Notes: generated by a model from the sequence alone, not told the origin. 35,805 nucleotides of DNA from Gemmatimonadota bacterium (GCA_023249375.1 JAHFCT010000007.1:63177-98981), one strand, 5' to 3'. Shown: positions 1 through 8,684, counted from the first letter of the stretch. Numbers and translations are program-made.

Positions 1-990
1 GCCACCGTCACCGCGACGGTGGATGGTGTGCGCTACACGCAGCTGGCGACCGCCGCATACGATCCCGAGAAGCTCGTCTCGCCGACGCCAACACCCGCCG
101 ATTTCCTCGAATTCTGGAATCGCACCCTCGAGGACGCACGAAAGATCCCGCTCGTGCCGGTGATGACGCGCCTGCCGGAACGATCAACGCGCGAAGTGGA
201 CGTTTACCACATTTCGTTCCAAAACTTCCGCGTGGGGAGCCACATCTACGGCATGCTCTCCGTGCCGACGACGCCCGGAAAGTACCCGGCGATGCTCGTC
301 GTGCCGGGCGCCGGCGTGCGGCCGTACTTCCCCGACGTGGCCACCGCGCGGCGCGGCGTGATTCATCTCACGATCGGCATTCACGGCATTCCGGTGGACC
401 GCGACTCGCTGCTCTACAACGAGCTGCGCGCCACGGCGCTGCTCGATTATCGCTTTGCCGGCATGGAAGACCGCGACGCGTACTACTACAAGCGCGTCTA
501 TGCCGCCGTCGTGCGCGCCGGTGATTTTCTGCTCGGCCTGCCGCAGTGGGACGGCACGAACTACGTGGTGCAGGGCGGAAGCCAGGGCGGCGGCCTCACG
601 CTCGTGGCGGCGGCGCTCGACCCGCGCGTGAAAGCGATCGCCGTGAGCTATCCGGCGATGGCCGACCAGTTCGGCTACTTCATCGGTCGCGCCGGCGGGT
701 GGCCGCACCATTTCCAGGACACTACCAGGGTGCGGGCGCTCCGGGAAAAGAAAGAAACCATTGCGTACTACGACGCCGTGAACTTCGCGCGCCTCGTGAA
801 GGTGCCCGGCATCTACGCGTGGGGCTTCAATGACACCACGGTGCCGCCCACGGCGTCGTATGCGACCTACAACGCGATAACCGCCCCCAAGCAGACCGTG
901 ATCGTCCCCGAGACAGGGCACTTTCGTGTAGCAGCGCAGACCGACCGCATCAACGCGTGGCTGCTCGAACAGCTCGGCGTGCGCCAATGA
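1..990 (+). CDS. Acetyl xylan esterase / CE7-type acetyl esterase, 5' end missing
   Basis: Alpha/beta hydrolase of the acetyl xylan esterase (AXE1, CE7; cephalosporin-C deacetylase-like) family, expected to remove acetyl groups from plant polysaccharides or oligosaccharides. The reading frame is open to base 1, so the GTG at 19 is internal and the gene starts outside the window. The visible first residues (ATVTATVDGV) look like the end of the small beta domain that often precedes this esterase. The nucleophile serine lies in GGSQGGG (Ser codon 580-582), the acid in GFNDTTVPP (Asp codon 832-834) and the base in ETGHF (His codon 919-921), so the triad appears intact. It is followed by two galacturonate-catabolism genes on the same strand, which suggests acetylated pectin as a substrate. 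That assignment is inference; the family is well supported. Confidence 0.85.
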   Translation, partial: ATVTATVDGVRYTQLATAAYDPEKLVSPTPTPADFLEFWNRTLEDARKIPLVPVMTRLPERSTREVDVYHISFQNFRVGSHIYGMLSVPTTPGKYPAMLVVPGAGVRPYFPDVATARRGVIHLTIGIHGIPVDRDSLLYNELRATALLDYRFAGMEDRDAYYYKRVYAAVVRAGDFLLGLPQWDGTNYVVQGGSQGGGLTLVAAALDPRVKAIAVSYPAMADQFGYFIGRAGGWPHHFQDTTRVRALREKKETIAYYDAVNFARLVKVPGIYAWGFNDTTVPPTASYATYNAITAPKQTVIVPETGHFRVAAQTDRINAWLLEQLGVRQ

Positions 991-1099
991 TGACCAGTTG
1001 GGCGTTAGCCGATTCAACTGTCGTGAACTCGGCATGCAACGCGCCGCCGTACAGTACGCCGTCTTCCGCCGCGCGTAGTTCGTGCGTACTTATCCTTCG

Positions 1100-1888
1100 A
1101 TGAATTCTTCAGACTATCTGACGTCGATGTTCGGTCTCGCCGGCAAAGTGGCCGTCGTGGTTGGGGGCACCGGCGAGTTGTGCGGCGCGATGGCCGAAGG
1201 GCTTGCGGCCGCTGGTGCCACCGTGGTGCTCGTCGGCCGCAGCGCCGAGAAGGGCGCGCAGCGCGTCGCGCACATCGCCGCGGCTGGCGGCACGGCGTGG
1301 TTCCACGCCGCGGAGGCGACGAGCAAGGCCGAGTTGGAGGGCGTGCGCGATGCCGTGCTCGCACGCGCCGGTCGCATTGACATCGTCGTCAACGGCGCCG
1401 GCGTCAACTCCGCGACGCCGTTTTTCGACATCACCGAAGACGAGTTCGACCGCATTGTCCGCGTCAACTTCAAGGGTGTGTTCCTCGGCTGCCAGGTATT
1501 CGGCAAATACCTCGTCGATCGCGGCGAAGGCGGCTCGATCATCAACCTCGGCTCTGCTTCGGGGATCGTTCCCCTGTCGCGCGTGTTCACGTACTCGGCG
1601 ACCAAAGGCGCCGTGCATAATCTCTCGCTCAATCTCGCGCGCGAATGGGCGCCGTACCGCGTGCGGGTCAACGTGTTGGTGCCCGGGTTCTTTCCGGCCG
1701 AGCAGAACCGCAAGGTGCTGACGCCCGATCGTGTCGCCAACATCATGGGGCACACGCCAATGAAGCGCTTCGGCGAGTCGCGGGAGCTCATCGGCGCCAC
1801 GCTCTTGCTGGCCAGTGACGCCGCCGGCTCGTTCATCACGGGCGAGGAGCTGGTGGTGGACGGCGGCTACCACGCAATGACCATTTAG
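1100..1888 (+). CDS. uxuB: SDR oxidoreductase, probable D-mannonate oxidoreductase (fructuronate reductase)
   Basis: Short-chain dehydrogenase of 262 residues. The nucleotide-binding turn is GGTGELCGA (about residues 22-30), the catalytic serine is near 152 (INLGSAS) and the YxxxK pair is Y165/K169. The C-terminal half ([19 protein letters not shown], and the ending DGGYHAMTI) resembles the SDR type used as fructuronate reductase / D-mannonate oxidoreductase rather than the long-chain E. coli UxuB. It would reduce D-fructuronate to D-mannonate with NAD(P)H in the cytoplasm. ATG 1100 is chosen because family members have a short segment before the FxLxGKVAVV strand; GTG 1082 and ATG 1127 are alternatives, and no start has a clear Shine-Dalgarno. 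The gene lies 62 bases before the tagaturonate epimerase, which would supply its substrate. The SDR fold is certain; the substrate is probable. Confidence 0.72.
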   Translation: MNSSDYLTSMFGLAGKVAVVVGGTGELCGAMAEGLAAAGATVVLVGRSAEKGAQRVAHIAAAGGTAWFHAAEATSKAELEGVRDAVLARAGRIDIVVNGAGVNSATPFFDITEDEFDRIVRVNFKGVFLGCQVFGKYLVDRGEGGSIINLGSASGIVPLSRVFTYSATKGAVHNLSLNLAREWAPYRVRVNVLVPGFFPAEQNRKVLTPDRVANIMGHTPMKRFGESRELIGATLLLASDAAGSFITGEELVVDGGYHAMTI

Positions 1889-1950
1889 CCGGCGTTCGGT
1901 TCGCTCGATGTCATTCACCGCCCCCGGTGCAGTGCTTTCCTCTAGAATCA

Positions 1951-3792
1951 ATGTCCGCCATCAACGAGTTCCTTCTCGAGCACGACCTGCGCATCGCGCA
2001 GAATCCCTGCATCAGCCCTGACTTCTGTCTTGACTGGCCGGCGCTGCTGGCCGATATCCGCGCGAATCGCTGCCATACGTACGACAAGAGCACGTTTGAC
2101 ACGGCAGCCGGCGAGTGGACGCTGCTCGAGAACGCCGCCGGTGATTGCGCGTGGAAACTGGTGACGCGCGGCGCGCCGGGCGCGGCGCGCGCGACGCTGA
2201 ACGACGGCGCGCGGCTGACGGACGGCACCGTCGTCTACCCGGCGACGTGGGGCAACCTGCTCACGCTCAAGAACCTCGCGCAGGAGCACGACGCGGCATC
2301 GACGATCTTTCCGAGCACCGCGGGCCGTCTTGGCCAGAGCACGCTCGGCGTTGGCGCGCGCTTCACGACGCTGCACTGGCCGGCGGTCGAGTGGGCGATG
2401 GGCGCGCTCGAGCTGGGCGTGACCGCAAACCAGAACAGTATTCCACGCGAGCTCGTGTACGATGTGAACGCGATGCTCGACGAACGGCTCGACACCGTGC
2501 CGTTCCCGTTCATTGGCACCAGCGTCCCTGAGGGCCATCAGGGACAGAGCGTCGAGGGCATGAGCCACGGATGCGTGCTCTCAAAACTCAAGACCGGGTT
2601 TCATCGCCGGCGCATTGCGTGGAGCTTCAACGCCGACCACCAGCCGATCGGCGGTAAGTTCGACAGCCGCGAAGAGGCGCTAGTCAGCGGCTGCGTGCTG
2701 GCGAGCTACATCACGTTCGATCTTTCGCCCGAACTCGCGCTCAACCGGCCGGCGGCGCTGGCGGAGATTCCGACGAGCATCATTTCGCGCGCGCGCGCGC
2801 GGGTGGCCGCCGCGGGGCTGACGCTTGATGAGGGCGCGTTCAACGGTCTGCTCGCCACCGTCTGGACATCCCTGTTGAAGATGAAACAGCGCGACGAGAT
2901 GTACGCGGCGGTCCGCGAGGCGGTGTTCACGACCGACGTGGGCCGCCGCTATCTGCGCGAACTCTCGATCGACGAGTTGCCCGGGCTCACCACGCCCGAG
3001 ACAACGGCGGTGATGCTCGCGCTCTGCGAAGTGCTCGATATGCCGGTGAATTTCGTGGCGCCGGCGTTCGGATTCCAGAAGAACATGCCGTATCCCGACA
3101 ACGCCGCGCTGCGCGCGCTCATCGCGAAGCAGTGGGACGTGTGTGCGCGATTTGGCGCGAGCATCGGATTCCACTCCGGCTCCGGCAAGTCGGCGGAGAA
3201 CTACCGCGTGATGGGCGACGTGACCGGCAGCCGGCTCGAGATCAAGACCAGCGGCCGGTACACCTATGAAATGGGCATCGCGCTCTTTCGGTCCACGAAT
3301 GCGGCGGATCAGGCGTTGTGGCGCGACTGGTATCGTTTCACGCTCGAAATGGCGCTGGCTGGCTCGTTCAGCGCCGACGCCACGGAACAGAAGATGGCGC
3401 GGACGTTCGTGACGACGGCGCTGAGCGCCGCGTCACGCCCGGTGGATGTGTTTGCCTCGCCAGCCGCGTGCCGCGCCGCGCTCGAAGCGCTTCCTGCGTC
3501 GCCCGAGCACATGTTCTTCTTTGAATACAATTTTCTGTATGTGCTCGCCGCGGGCGGCCGCGCCGAGAAGGCGGCGCTGGGCGACCACTCACCGGCAGGA
3601 TACGCGCAGCGCGCGCGATTCTACGCCATTAGTGCTGAGGCGCGCCTCAACTATGCGCGCGGTGTCGCGGAATATCTGATCTTTCTCGCGGAAACCACGG
3701 GCCTGTGCACCGCCGAGCGATGCGCGGCGGCGAGCCAGCGGCTTGCGGACTTCAGACAGATGGACGAACTGATCGCCGACATCTCAGGGTAA
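1951..3792 (+). CDS. uxaE: Tagaturonate epimerase
   Basis: Large cytoplasmic protein of 613 residues that I assign to the UxaE family (tagaturonate/fructuronate epimerase, known from Thermotoga-type galacturonate pathways). Family-like segments are FNADHQPIGGKFD (around 2626-2664) and GFHSGSGKSAENYRV (around 3169-3213), both rich in His, Asp and Lys suited to metal and sugar binding. It would interconvert D-tagaturonate and D-fructuronate, so galacturonate entering through uronate isomerase can be reduced by the upstream SDR to D-mannonate. ATG 1951 is preferred over the upstream GTG 1927 because the intervening codons (QCFPLES) look non-conserved. It is longer than the roughly 480-residue Thermotoga protein as I remember it; the extra length appears to be at both ends. 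A perfect hairpin 48 bases downstream probably ends the transcript. Confidence 0.72.
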   Translation: MSAINEFLLEHDLRIAQNPCISPDFCLDWPALLADIRANRCHTYDKSTFDTAAGEWTLLENAAGDCAWKLVTRGAPGAARATLNDGARLTDGTVVYPATWGNLLTLKNLAQEHDAASTIFPSTAGRLGQSTLGVGARFTTLHWPAVEWAMGALELGVTANQNSIPRELVYDVNAMLDERLDTVPFPFIGTSVPEGHQGQSVEGMSHGCVLSKLKTGFHRRRIAWSFNADHQPIGGKFDSREEALVSGCVLASYITFDLSPELALNRPAALAEIPTSIISRARARVAAAGLTLDEGAFNGLLATVWTSLLKMKQRDEMYAAVREAVFTTDVGRRYLRELSIDELPGLTTPETTAVMLALCEVLDMPVNFVAPAFGFQKNMPYPDNAALRALIAKQWDVCARFGASIGFHSGSGKSAENYRVMGDVTGSRLEIKTSGRYTYEMGIALFRSTNAADQALWRDWYRFTLEMALAGSFSADATEQKMARTFVTTALSAASRPVDVFASPAACRAALEALPASPEHMFFFEYNFLYVLAAGGRAEKAALGDHSPAGYAQRARFYAISAEARLNYARGVAEYLIFLAETTGLCTAERCAAASQRLADFRQMDELIADISG

Positions 3793-3840
3793 GGGCGGCG
3801 TCGCAGGTCGGAGGTGTGCTCGCGAAGCATCACCAGTTAC

Positions 3841-3870
3841 AGAAGGGCCGGCACTCGTGCCGGCCCTTCT
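3841..3870. terminator. Perfect 14-bp inverted repeat between convergent genes, probable bidirectional terminator
   Basis: AGAAGGGCCGGCAC at 3841-3854 is exactly complementary to GTGCCGGCCCTTCT at 3857-3870, giving a very stable hairpin. It lies 48 bases after the uxaE stop and 60 bases beyond the stop of the convergent minus-strand gene. There is no T-run on either side, so if it terminates it does so by stem strength, or it protects RNA 3' ends. Confidence 0.6.
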
Positions 3871-3930
3871 CTCGCGATCCCAATCCGAATTCGAAATCCC
3901 GAATCGAAATCCGTGATCCCTGTCCTCGAT

Positions 3931-5139
3931 CTATTTCCTATGATAATTCACAATCGGCAGGAATTTCACTGACGCATTGCGCGCGATGTTGATGATGCCA
4001 ATCTGCATGCCGTCGAGTTCGCGCGCGTAGTTGATGAGGCCGATGGTCAGGCCCGTCTGCTGGCCGCGCATGGCGTTGATGCTGGAAACGGACACACCGT
4101 GCATGCTGCCGCCCTTCTCGAGGCGCGCCATAATGGGGGCGACCATCAGTCCCTGCATGCGGTTGGCGCCGATGAACGAGGCGAGCGCGAACTTGCGAAT
4201 CGTCGGCGCGCCGATGCCGAGCCCCGCGATCGCGATGCCGTCGATGCTGCTGCCCGCGCCAAGACCAAGACCGCCGATCATCAGGCCGCGCATCGTGCCG
4301 CCCGTGCCAAGGCCAACGCCGCCGACGCCAATGCCCTTGAAGTCGCCGCCGACACCGGCACCGACGCCACCGACGAGCAGGCCCTGTGCATTGCCGCCCG
4401 CGCCAACGCCAACGCCGCCCATCGCGATGCCCGTAAAATCACCGCCGACGCCGGCGCCGACACCGCCAAACAGCACACCGCGACTGTCACCACCCGCGCC
4501 CACGCCAATGCCGCCGACGGCAATGCCGTTCAACGTGCCGCCCGCGCCCGTCCCGACGCCGCCGAGCATGAGGCCATGCACGTTGCCGCCCGCGCCCACG
4601 CCGATAAAACCGGCAGCCGCGCCGCGGAGATTCCCGCCGACGCCCGCGCCGATTCCGCCGAGCAGGATGCCGTGCGCGTCGCCGCCCACACCGGCGCCGA
4701 CACCGCCGATCGCGATGCCCTCAAGTCGGCCGCCCGCGCCGATGCCGACACCACCAATGGCGATGCCCTTGAGTCGTCCGCCGGCGCCAATCCCCACGCC
4801 TGCGAGTCCAATGCCCGTGATATCCTTCTCAGCGCCGACGCCGAAGACGCCGGCAGCGATGCCGTGAATCGAGCCCGCGCCGGTGGCGGGAAGACCGAGC
4901 GCCAAACCCGTGACCGTGCCACCCATCTCGCCGTCATAGGGCGTCCAGATGGTAATGTTGGCGCCGTGCACATCGCCCAATGCGTGGTCGCGGTAGTTGA
5001 GGCGAATGCCGGAGACGTTCGGGTAGTCGCCAATCGAGATGCCGCGACGCACGGGCTTGCTGTTCACCTGATCCTGGCCGAAGGCGGGAACGGTGCAGGC
5101 GGCCGCGAACGTCAAAAGCAGGGCAGTCTGGAAACGCAT
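3931..5139 (-). CDS. Exported glycine-rich 16-residue repeat protein, probable beta-solenoid
   Basis: A 402-residue protein with a signal peptide (cleavage near AFG-QDQ, residue 21-22). An N-terminal region of about 70 residues (contains TIWTPYDGEMGG) is followed by fourteen uninterrupted 16-residue repeats at residues 93-316. The repeat consensus is roughly GIAxGGVGxGxGGxxx. The tail (GLTIGLINYARELDGMQIGI) resembles the Q/T-x-G-x-x-N repeats of the LA_2272-type surface-repeat proteins. Such short periodic hydrophobic/glycine patterns are typical of left-handed solenoids, and the protein is probably periplasmic or outer-membrane associated. ATG 5137-5139 has GAGGGG nine bases upstream on its own strand. 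It faces away from the neighbouring hydrolase gene. No enzymatic motif is visible, and function is unknown. The long plus-strand frames opposite it are artefacts of the repeat. Confidence 0.75.
   Translation of the reverse strand: MRFQTALLLTFAAACTVPAFGQDQVNSKPVRRGISIGDYPNVSGIRLNYRDHALGDVHGANITIWTPYDGEMGGTVTGLALGLPATGAGSIHGIAAGVFGVGAEKDITGIGLAGVGIGAGGRLKGIAIGGVGIGAGGRLEGIAIGGVGAGVGGDAHGILLGGIGAGVGGNLRGAAAGFIGVGAGGNVHGLMLGGVGTGAGGTLNGIAVGGIGVGAGGDSRGVLFGGVGAGVGGDFTGIAMGGVGVGAGGNAQGLLVGGVGAGVGGDFKGIGVGGVGLGTGGTMRGLMIGGLGLGAGSSIDGIAIAGLGIGAPTIRKFALASFIGANRMQGLMVAPIMARLEKGGSMHGVSVSSINAMRGQQTGLTIGLINYARELDGMQIGIINIARNASVKFLPIVNYHRK
4192..4863 (-). repeat. Fourteen tandem 48-bp coding repeats
   Basis: On the minus strand the codons from 4863 down to 4192 form fourteen exactly in-phase 48-base units, each encoding 16 residues. 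Two adjacent units (residues 109-124 and 125-140) end identically in GVGIGAGGRL plus K or E. Others keep only the glycine positions and the inward hydrophobics. The copies are diverged at DNA level, so expansion was not very recent. Confidence 0.85.
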
Positions 5140-5374
5140 GGGAACAATCCCCTCGAGGGGTGGAGATTCAAGGTGCTGCTGGCACTACGACGCGCACTTA
5201 CTCGCGGTTTCTGTTGGACGCGCGCCTGGGACGCGGCCCGTCCATGGCGCCGCGCGCGCAGCACGCAGACCCTCTAGTTAGGACAACAGAGACGATTGAA
5301 GGGTTTGAACCCGCGCCGGAGTTTCGGCCCGCTCGAGCGCGTCGTAGCTTCAGCCGCAGCCTAGGAGGTCACCG

Positions 5375-7249
5375 ATGACCCGTCTCTTCCCGCAGTTCAG
5401 CGCGCGTTTATCGCTGGCGCTGCTTGCGCTGACTGTTCAGTCCGCCGCCTCACAGAGTACGGCCGCTGCCGCCACGCAAGCTGTGGTCACCCCCGTCGCG
5501 CCCGAATACACTTACCGCCAAGTGATGATCCCGGTGCGTGACGGCGTGAAGCTCAACACGGTGATCTTCGCTCCCAAAGATCAGCGCGAGCCGCTGCCGT
5601 TCCTCTTCATTCGCACACCGTACGGCGCACCGGAATCTCGTTTCCCGGTCGCATCGGCGTACCCTGAACTTGCGGCGGAGCAGTACATCTTCGTGCTGCA
5701 GGATATTCGCGGGCGCTACAAGAGCGAAGGGCAGTTCGTCATGCAACGCCCGCCGCGAATTGTTGACGGCCCGGGGCCGCGCGTCGATGAGTCGACGGAC
5801 GCGTGGGACACCATCGACTGGCTGATCAAGAACGTCCCCAGCCACAACGGCAAGGTTGGGATGCTCGGCGTCTCGTATCCGGGATGGCTCACCGCGATGG
5901 CCATGCTCGATCCGCACCCGGCGCTCGCCGCGGTCAGTCCGCAGGCGTCGCCGGCCGACATGTGGATTGGCGACGACTTCCATCACAACGGCGCGTTCCG
6001 GCTGAGCTACGGCTTCGAATATGCGGCCATGATGGAAACGTCAAAGGAGAACGAGAACTTTGCCTTTGACCGCTACGACACGTACGACTGGTACCTGCGA
6101 CTCGGCTCGCTCGCCAACGTCAACACGCAGTACCTCAAGGGGAAGATTCCCACCTGGAACGACTTCGCGGCGCACCCGAACTACGACGGATTCTGGCAGC
6201 GGCAGGCAATGCAGAGCTACCTCACGCGCGTGACCGTGCCGACGCTCAACGTCGGCGGCTGGTGGGACCAGGAAGACTTCTACGGGCCAGTGCACATCTA
6301 CCGCACACTCGAGAAGAAGGACACGAAGTCCAATAACTTCCTCGTCGTCGGGCCGTGGAACCACGGCGGCTGGCGGCGGGACGGACGCACGCTGGGCAAG
6401 GTGGACTTTGGATCAGCGACCGGTGCCGAGTATCGGGCGAAGATCGAGGCGCCGTTCTTCGCGAAGTACCTGAAGGGCAAGGGCGACTACGTTCCCGCCG
6501 AGGCGACGGTCTTTGAGAGCGGCAGCAACACGTGGCGCACCTTTAGCGCGTGGCCGCCCAAGGAAGCGGTGACGAAGTCGCTGTACTTCCAGGCGGACGG
6601 CGCGCTGTCGTTTAGCGCACCGACATCGAGCGGCAACGACAGCTTCGTCTCGGATCCGGCGCATCCGGTGCCGTACCGCAACCGTCCCATTGAGCCGACG
6701 TATTTCCCGAAAGGCTCAGGGTGGCCCATCTGGCTCACCGAGGATCAGCGCTTCGTGAAGGACCGCCCCGATGTGCTGTCGTGGTCCACGGTGCCGCTCG
6801 CCGAAGATCTCGTGCTGGCCGGCGATGTTACGGCGCGGCTGCAGGTCTCGACCACGGGCAGCGACGCCGACTGGATTGTGAAGCTCATCGACGTCTACCC
6901 CGAGGACTACGCCAAGAACAGCAAACTCGGCGGTTACGAACTCATGGTGGCCAATGACGTCTTTCGTTCGCGGTTCCGCGAGTCACTCGAGAAGCCGAAG
7001 GCGATGGTCCCCAATCAGGTCACACCGATCACCATCGACCTGCACACGCAGAGCTACCGCTTCGAGAAGGGGCACCGCGTGATGGTGCAGGTGCAGAGCT
7101 CGTGGTTTCCGCTCATCGACCGCAATCCGCAGGTGTACGTGGCGAACATCTTTGAAGCGAAGGAGCGCGACTTCAAGGCGCAGACGCACCGCGTGTGGCG
7201 CTCGCCGGCGCAGGCGTCGCGGGTGGATGTGCAGGTGGTGGCGCCGTAG
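5375..7249 (+). CDS. Exported CocE/NonD-type (X-Pro dipeptidyl-peptidase family) hydrolase
   Basis: A 624-residue alpha/beta hydrolase with an N-terminal signal peptide (hydrophobic run LSLALLALTVQSAASQS). The peptidase S15 catalytic domain covers about residues 45-340. Its nucleophile is Ser167 in GVSYPG, the Asp is probably in GGWWDQED and the His in GPWNHGGW. It is followed by the jelly-roll X-Pro C-terminal domain (from about residue 390, with VTARLQVSTTGSDADW). Family members cleave acyl esters or amides (cocaine esterase, glutaryl-7-ACA acylase, alpha-amino-acid ester hydrolases). The start is secure: AGGAGGT at 5363-5369 sits five bases before the ATG. It is a single gene between the solenoid gene and the ROK repressor. 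In a pectin locus an ester-linked plant decoration is a possible substrate, but nothing in the sequence shows which. Confidence 0.82.
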   Translation: MTRLFPQFSARLSLALLALTVQSAASQSTAAAATQAVVTPVAPEYTYRQVMIPVRDGVKLNTVIFAPKDQREPLPFLFIRTPYGAPESRFPVASAYPELAAEQYIFVLQDIRGRYKSEGQFVMQRPPRIVDGPGPRVDESTDAWDTIDWLIKNVPSHNGKVGMLGVSYPGWLTAMAMLDPHPALAAVSPQASPADMWIGDDFHHNGAFRLSYGFEYAAMMETSKENENFAFDRYDTYDWYLRLGSLANVNTQYLKGKIPTWNDFAAHPNYDGFWQRQAMQSYLTRVTVPTLNVGGWWDQEDFYGPVHIYRTLEKKDTKSNNFLVVGPWNHGGWRRDGRTLGKVDFGSATGAEYRAKIEAPFFAKYLKGKGDYVPAEATVFESGSNTWRTFSAWPPKEAVTKSLYFQADGALSFSAPTSSGNDSFVSDPAHPVPYRNRPIEPTYFPKGSGWPIWLTEDQRFVKDRPDVLSWSTVPLAEDLVLAGDVTARLQVSTTGSDADWIVKLIDVYPEDYAKNSKLGGYELMVANDVFRSRFRESLEKPKAMVPNQVTPITIDLHTQSYRFEKGHRVMVQVQSSWFPLIDRNPQVYVANIFEAKERDFKAQTHRVWRSPAQASRVDVQVVAP

Positions 7250-7314
7250 CGGGGCGCGACCTGCCAGGACGCGGCTGCCGTTGCCGGAGCGGCGAAGCGA
7301 CCCGCGGTGCTGCT

Positions 7315-7339
7315 CGCCGCGGCTACGCTAGCCGCGGCG
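7315..7339. terminator. 11-bp GC hairpin between convergent genes
   Basis: CGCCGCGGCTA at 7315-7325 pairs perfectly with TAGCCGCGGCG at 7329-7339 around a three-base loop. It overlaps the stop codon of the minus-strand ROK gene (7323-7325) and lies 66 bases after the hydrolase stop. Position suggests a shared terminator; no T-run follows. Confidence 0.45.
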
Positions 7340-8543
7340 CGGCGAAGCGGCGCGCCGAGACGAGAGTGACGGCGCCGCGTAAACGCGGGTGGCCGCTCGC
7401 GGGGTCGGGGATGACCATCGTTGCCGCCGCCATCTCCGTGAGCGCACGGGTCGCGATGGCATCGCGAATCGCGGGTGCGATGAGATCCCACGCTCCCGTG
7501 ATTTCACCGCCGACGAAGATCTGCTTGGGGTTGAGCGCACTGACGATGCTGGCGATGCCGAGCCCGAGATAACGGCCCGTCTCCTTGAGCGCGGCGAGCG
7601 CGCGCGGATCGCGGGTGCGGGCGCGCGCGATGACGTCGTCGATGGTGAGTCCACTCTCATGCAGCAGCGCGCGGGTCTCGGTGGACGACACCTGATGTCC
7701 GAGGTACCGCGACAGCGTGGCGAGATTCGACGTATACGCCTCGAGACACCCCGTCGAGCCGCACAGACAGCGCGGTCCGTCGAAGCTCAACGGCACGTGG
7801 CCGAACTCGCCGGCCGTGTCGCCCTGTCCACGGATGACTTCGCCATTCACGACGATCGCCGCGCCCACACCGTCGCCGACCGTCACGTACACAAAATCAC
7901 CGGGGCTGCCCTCGCCGCGCTGCCCGAGCCAGAGCTGCGCGAGCGCGCAGGCAATCGGCGCGTTCTCGATATGCACCGGCAGTCCGGTGGCGCTCATCAG
8001 TGCGTCGCGGATGTTCACATCGCGCCAGCCCAGCTGTGGGGCGTTAAGCACTCGGCCCGTGGTATGATCGATCATGCCCGGCACCACGAGGCCGATGCCC
8101 TCGCAGTCCTTGCCCGCACGATGCTGTTTGAGGAGCCGCCGAATGCGCGGCGCCAGCTCCGCGACGAGTTCGGCGGGATCGGTCACCGTCTCAAAGGACT
8201 CGATGGTGATCGGCGATCCGCTGAAGTCGCTGAGCATGAGGAACGTCCGGCTGAAGCGGACGTCGATGGCAATCACCAGGCGGTCGTGCGTGCGGACGTA
8301 CAGCATCTTGGGCCGCCGGCCGCGCGGCGCGTCCACCGTGGCCCCGTCTCGCAGCTCGCCGGCGACCAACAGCTCGCTGACGAGCGAGGTCACCATGCCG
8401 CGGCCCACCCGCATGCGGCGCGCGAGGTCGGCGCGCGAAATCGGCTGGTGCTCCCGGACGAGATTGAGCAGGATCTTCCGGTTGATTTCCCGGGGCGTTG
8501 AGCGCGTGGCCCGGATGAAGCTGTTCGGGTTGATCTTCCTCAG
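7323..8543 (-). CDS. ROK-family transcriptional repressor
   Basis: ROK (repressor, ORF, kinase) regulator of about 406 residues. The N-terminal winged helix-turn-helix spans about residues 20-70 (PISRADLARRMRVGRGMVTSLVSELL). The ROK fold follows, with GEFGHVPL (about 245-252) and the zinc-binding CLCGSTGCLEAY (about 259-270). It probably senses a sugar or sugar acid and represses the divergent pectin operon. The start is uncertain. The homologous region begins at RKINPNSF, where a CTG at 8543 has GGGAG about seven bases upstream. The only conventional start upstream in frame is TTG 8684, which would add 47 poorly structured residues and run through the putative operator. I prefer the short form. 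The inverted repeat at 8655-8684 may be its binding site (inference). Confidence 0.85.
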   Translation of the reverse strand: MRKINPNSFIRATRSTPREINRKILLNLVREHQPISRADLARRMRVGRGMVTSLVSELLVAGELRDGATVDAPRGRRPKMLYVRTHDRLVIAIDVRFSRTFLMLSDFSGSPITIESFETVTDPAELVAELAPRIRRLLKQHRAGKDCEGIGLVVPGMIDHTTGRVLNAPQLGWRDVNIRDALMSATGLPVHIENAPIACALAQLWLGQRGEGSPGDFVYVTVGDGVGAAIVVNGEVIRGQGDTAGEFGHVPLSFDGPRCLCGSTGCLEAYTSNLATLSRYLGHQVSSTETRALLHESGLTIDDVIARARTRDPRALAALKETGRYLGLGIASIVSALNPKQIFVGGEITGAWDLIAPAIRDAIATRALTEMAAATMVIPDPASGHPRLRGAVTLVSARRFAAPRLA

Positions 8544-8654
8544 AGAAGCTCCCTGCGAGACGGAGTGCCGAGGGCGATGGTGTGCACACCAAGAGGGAAC
8601 GGCACGAATGCTACTCCGGCGTCCACGCTCACGAAACGCAGCGGGACTGGCATA

Positions 8655-8684
8655 TTGTTCGTTGTTGGAGCAAAATACGAACAA
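8655..8684. promoter_or_regulatory. Inverted repeat in the ROK / uronate isomerase divergent promoter region, candidate operator
   Basis: TTGTTCGT (8655-8662) and ACGAACAA (8677-8684) are perfect inverted 8-mers separated by an AT-richer 14-base spacer, in an otherwise GC-rich 201-base gap between the divergent genes. The 22-base centre-to-centre spacing puts both arms on one face of the helix. The layout suits a dimeric repressor, most likely the adjacent ROK protein acting on the operon and on itself. Confidence 0.5.

Noticed and set aside
2786-2801. Alternating CG tract, possible slippage or phase-variation site in uxaE
   Set aside because: It encodes an in-frame Ser-Arg-Ala-Arg-Ala-Arg segment in a GC-rich gene. 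Dinucleotide runs of this length arise from codon bias, and the frame is intact.
4031-5277. Two long plus-strand open frames (278 and 392 codons) opposite the repeat protein
   Set aside because: They exist because the 48-base repeat lacks stops in several frames. Their translations are Pro/Ala- or Ala/Asp-rich low-complexity sequence with no signal peptide or domain, whereas the minus-strand frame has a signal peptide and regular repeats.
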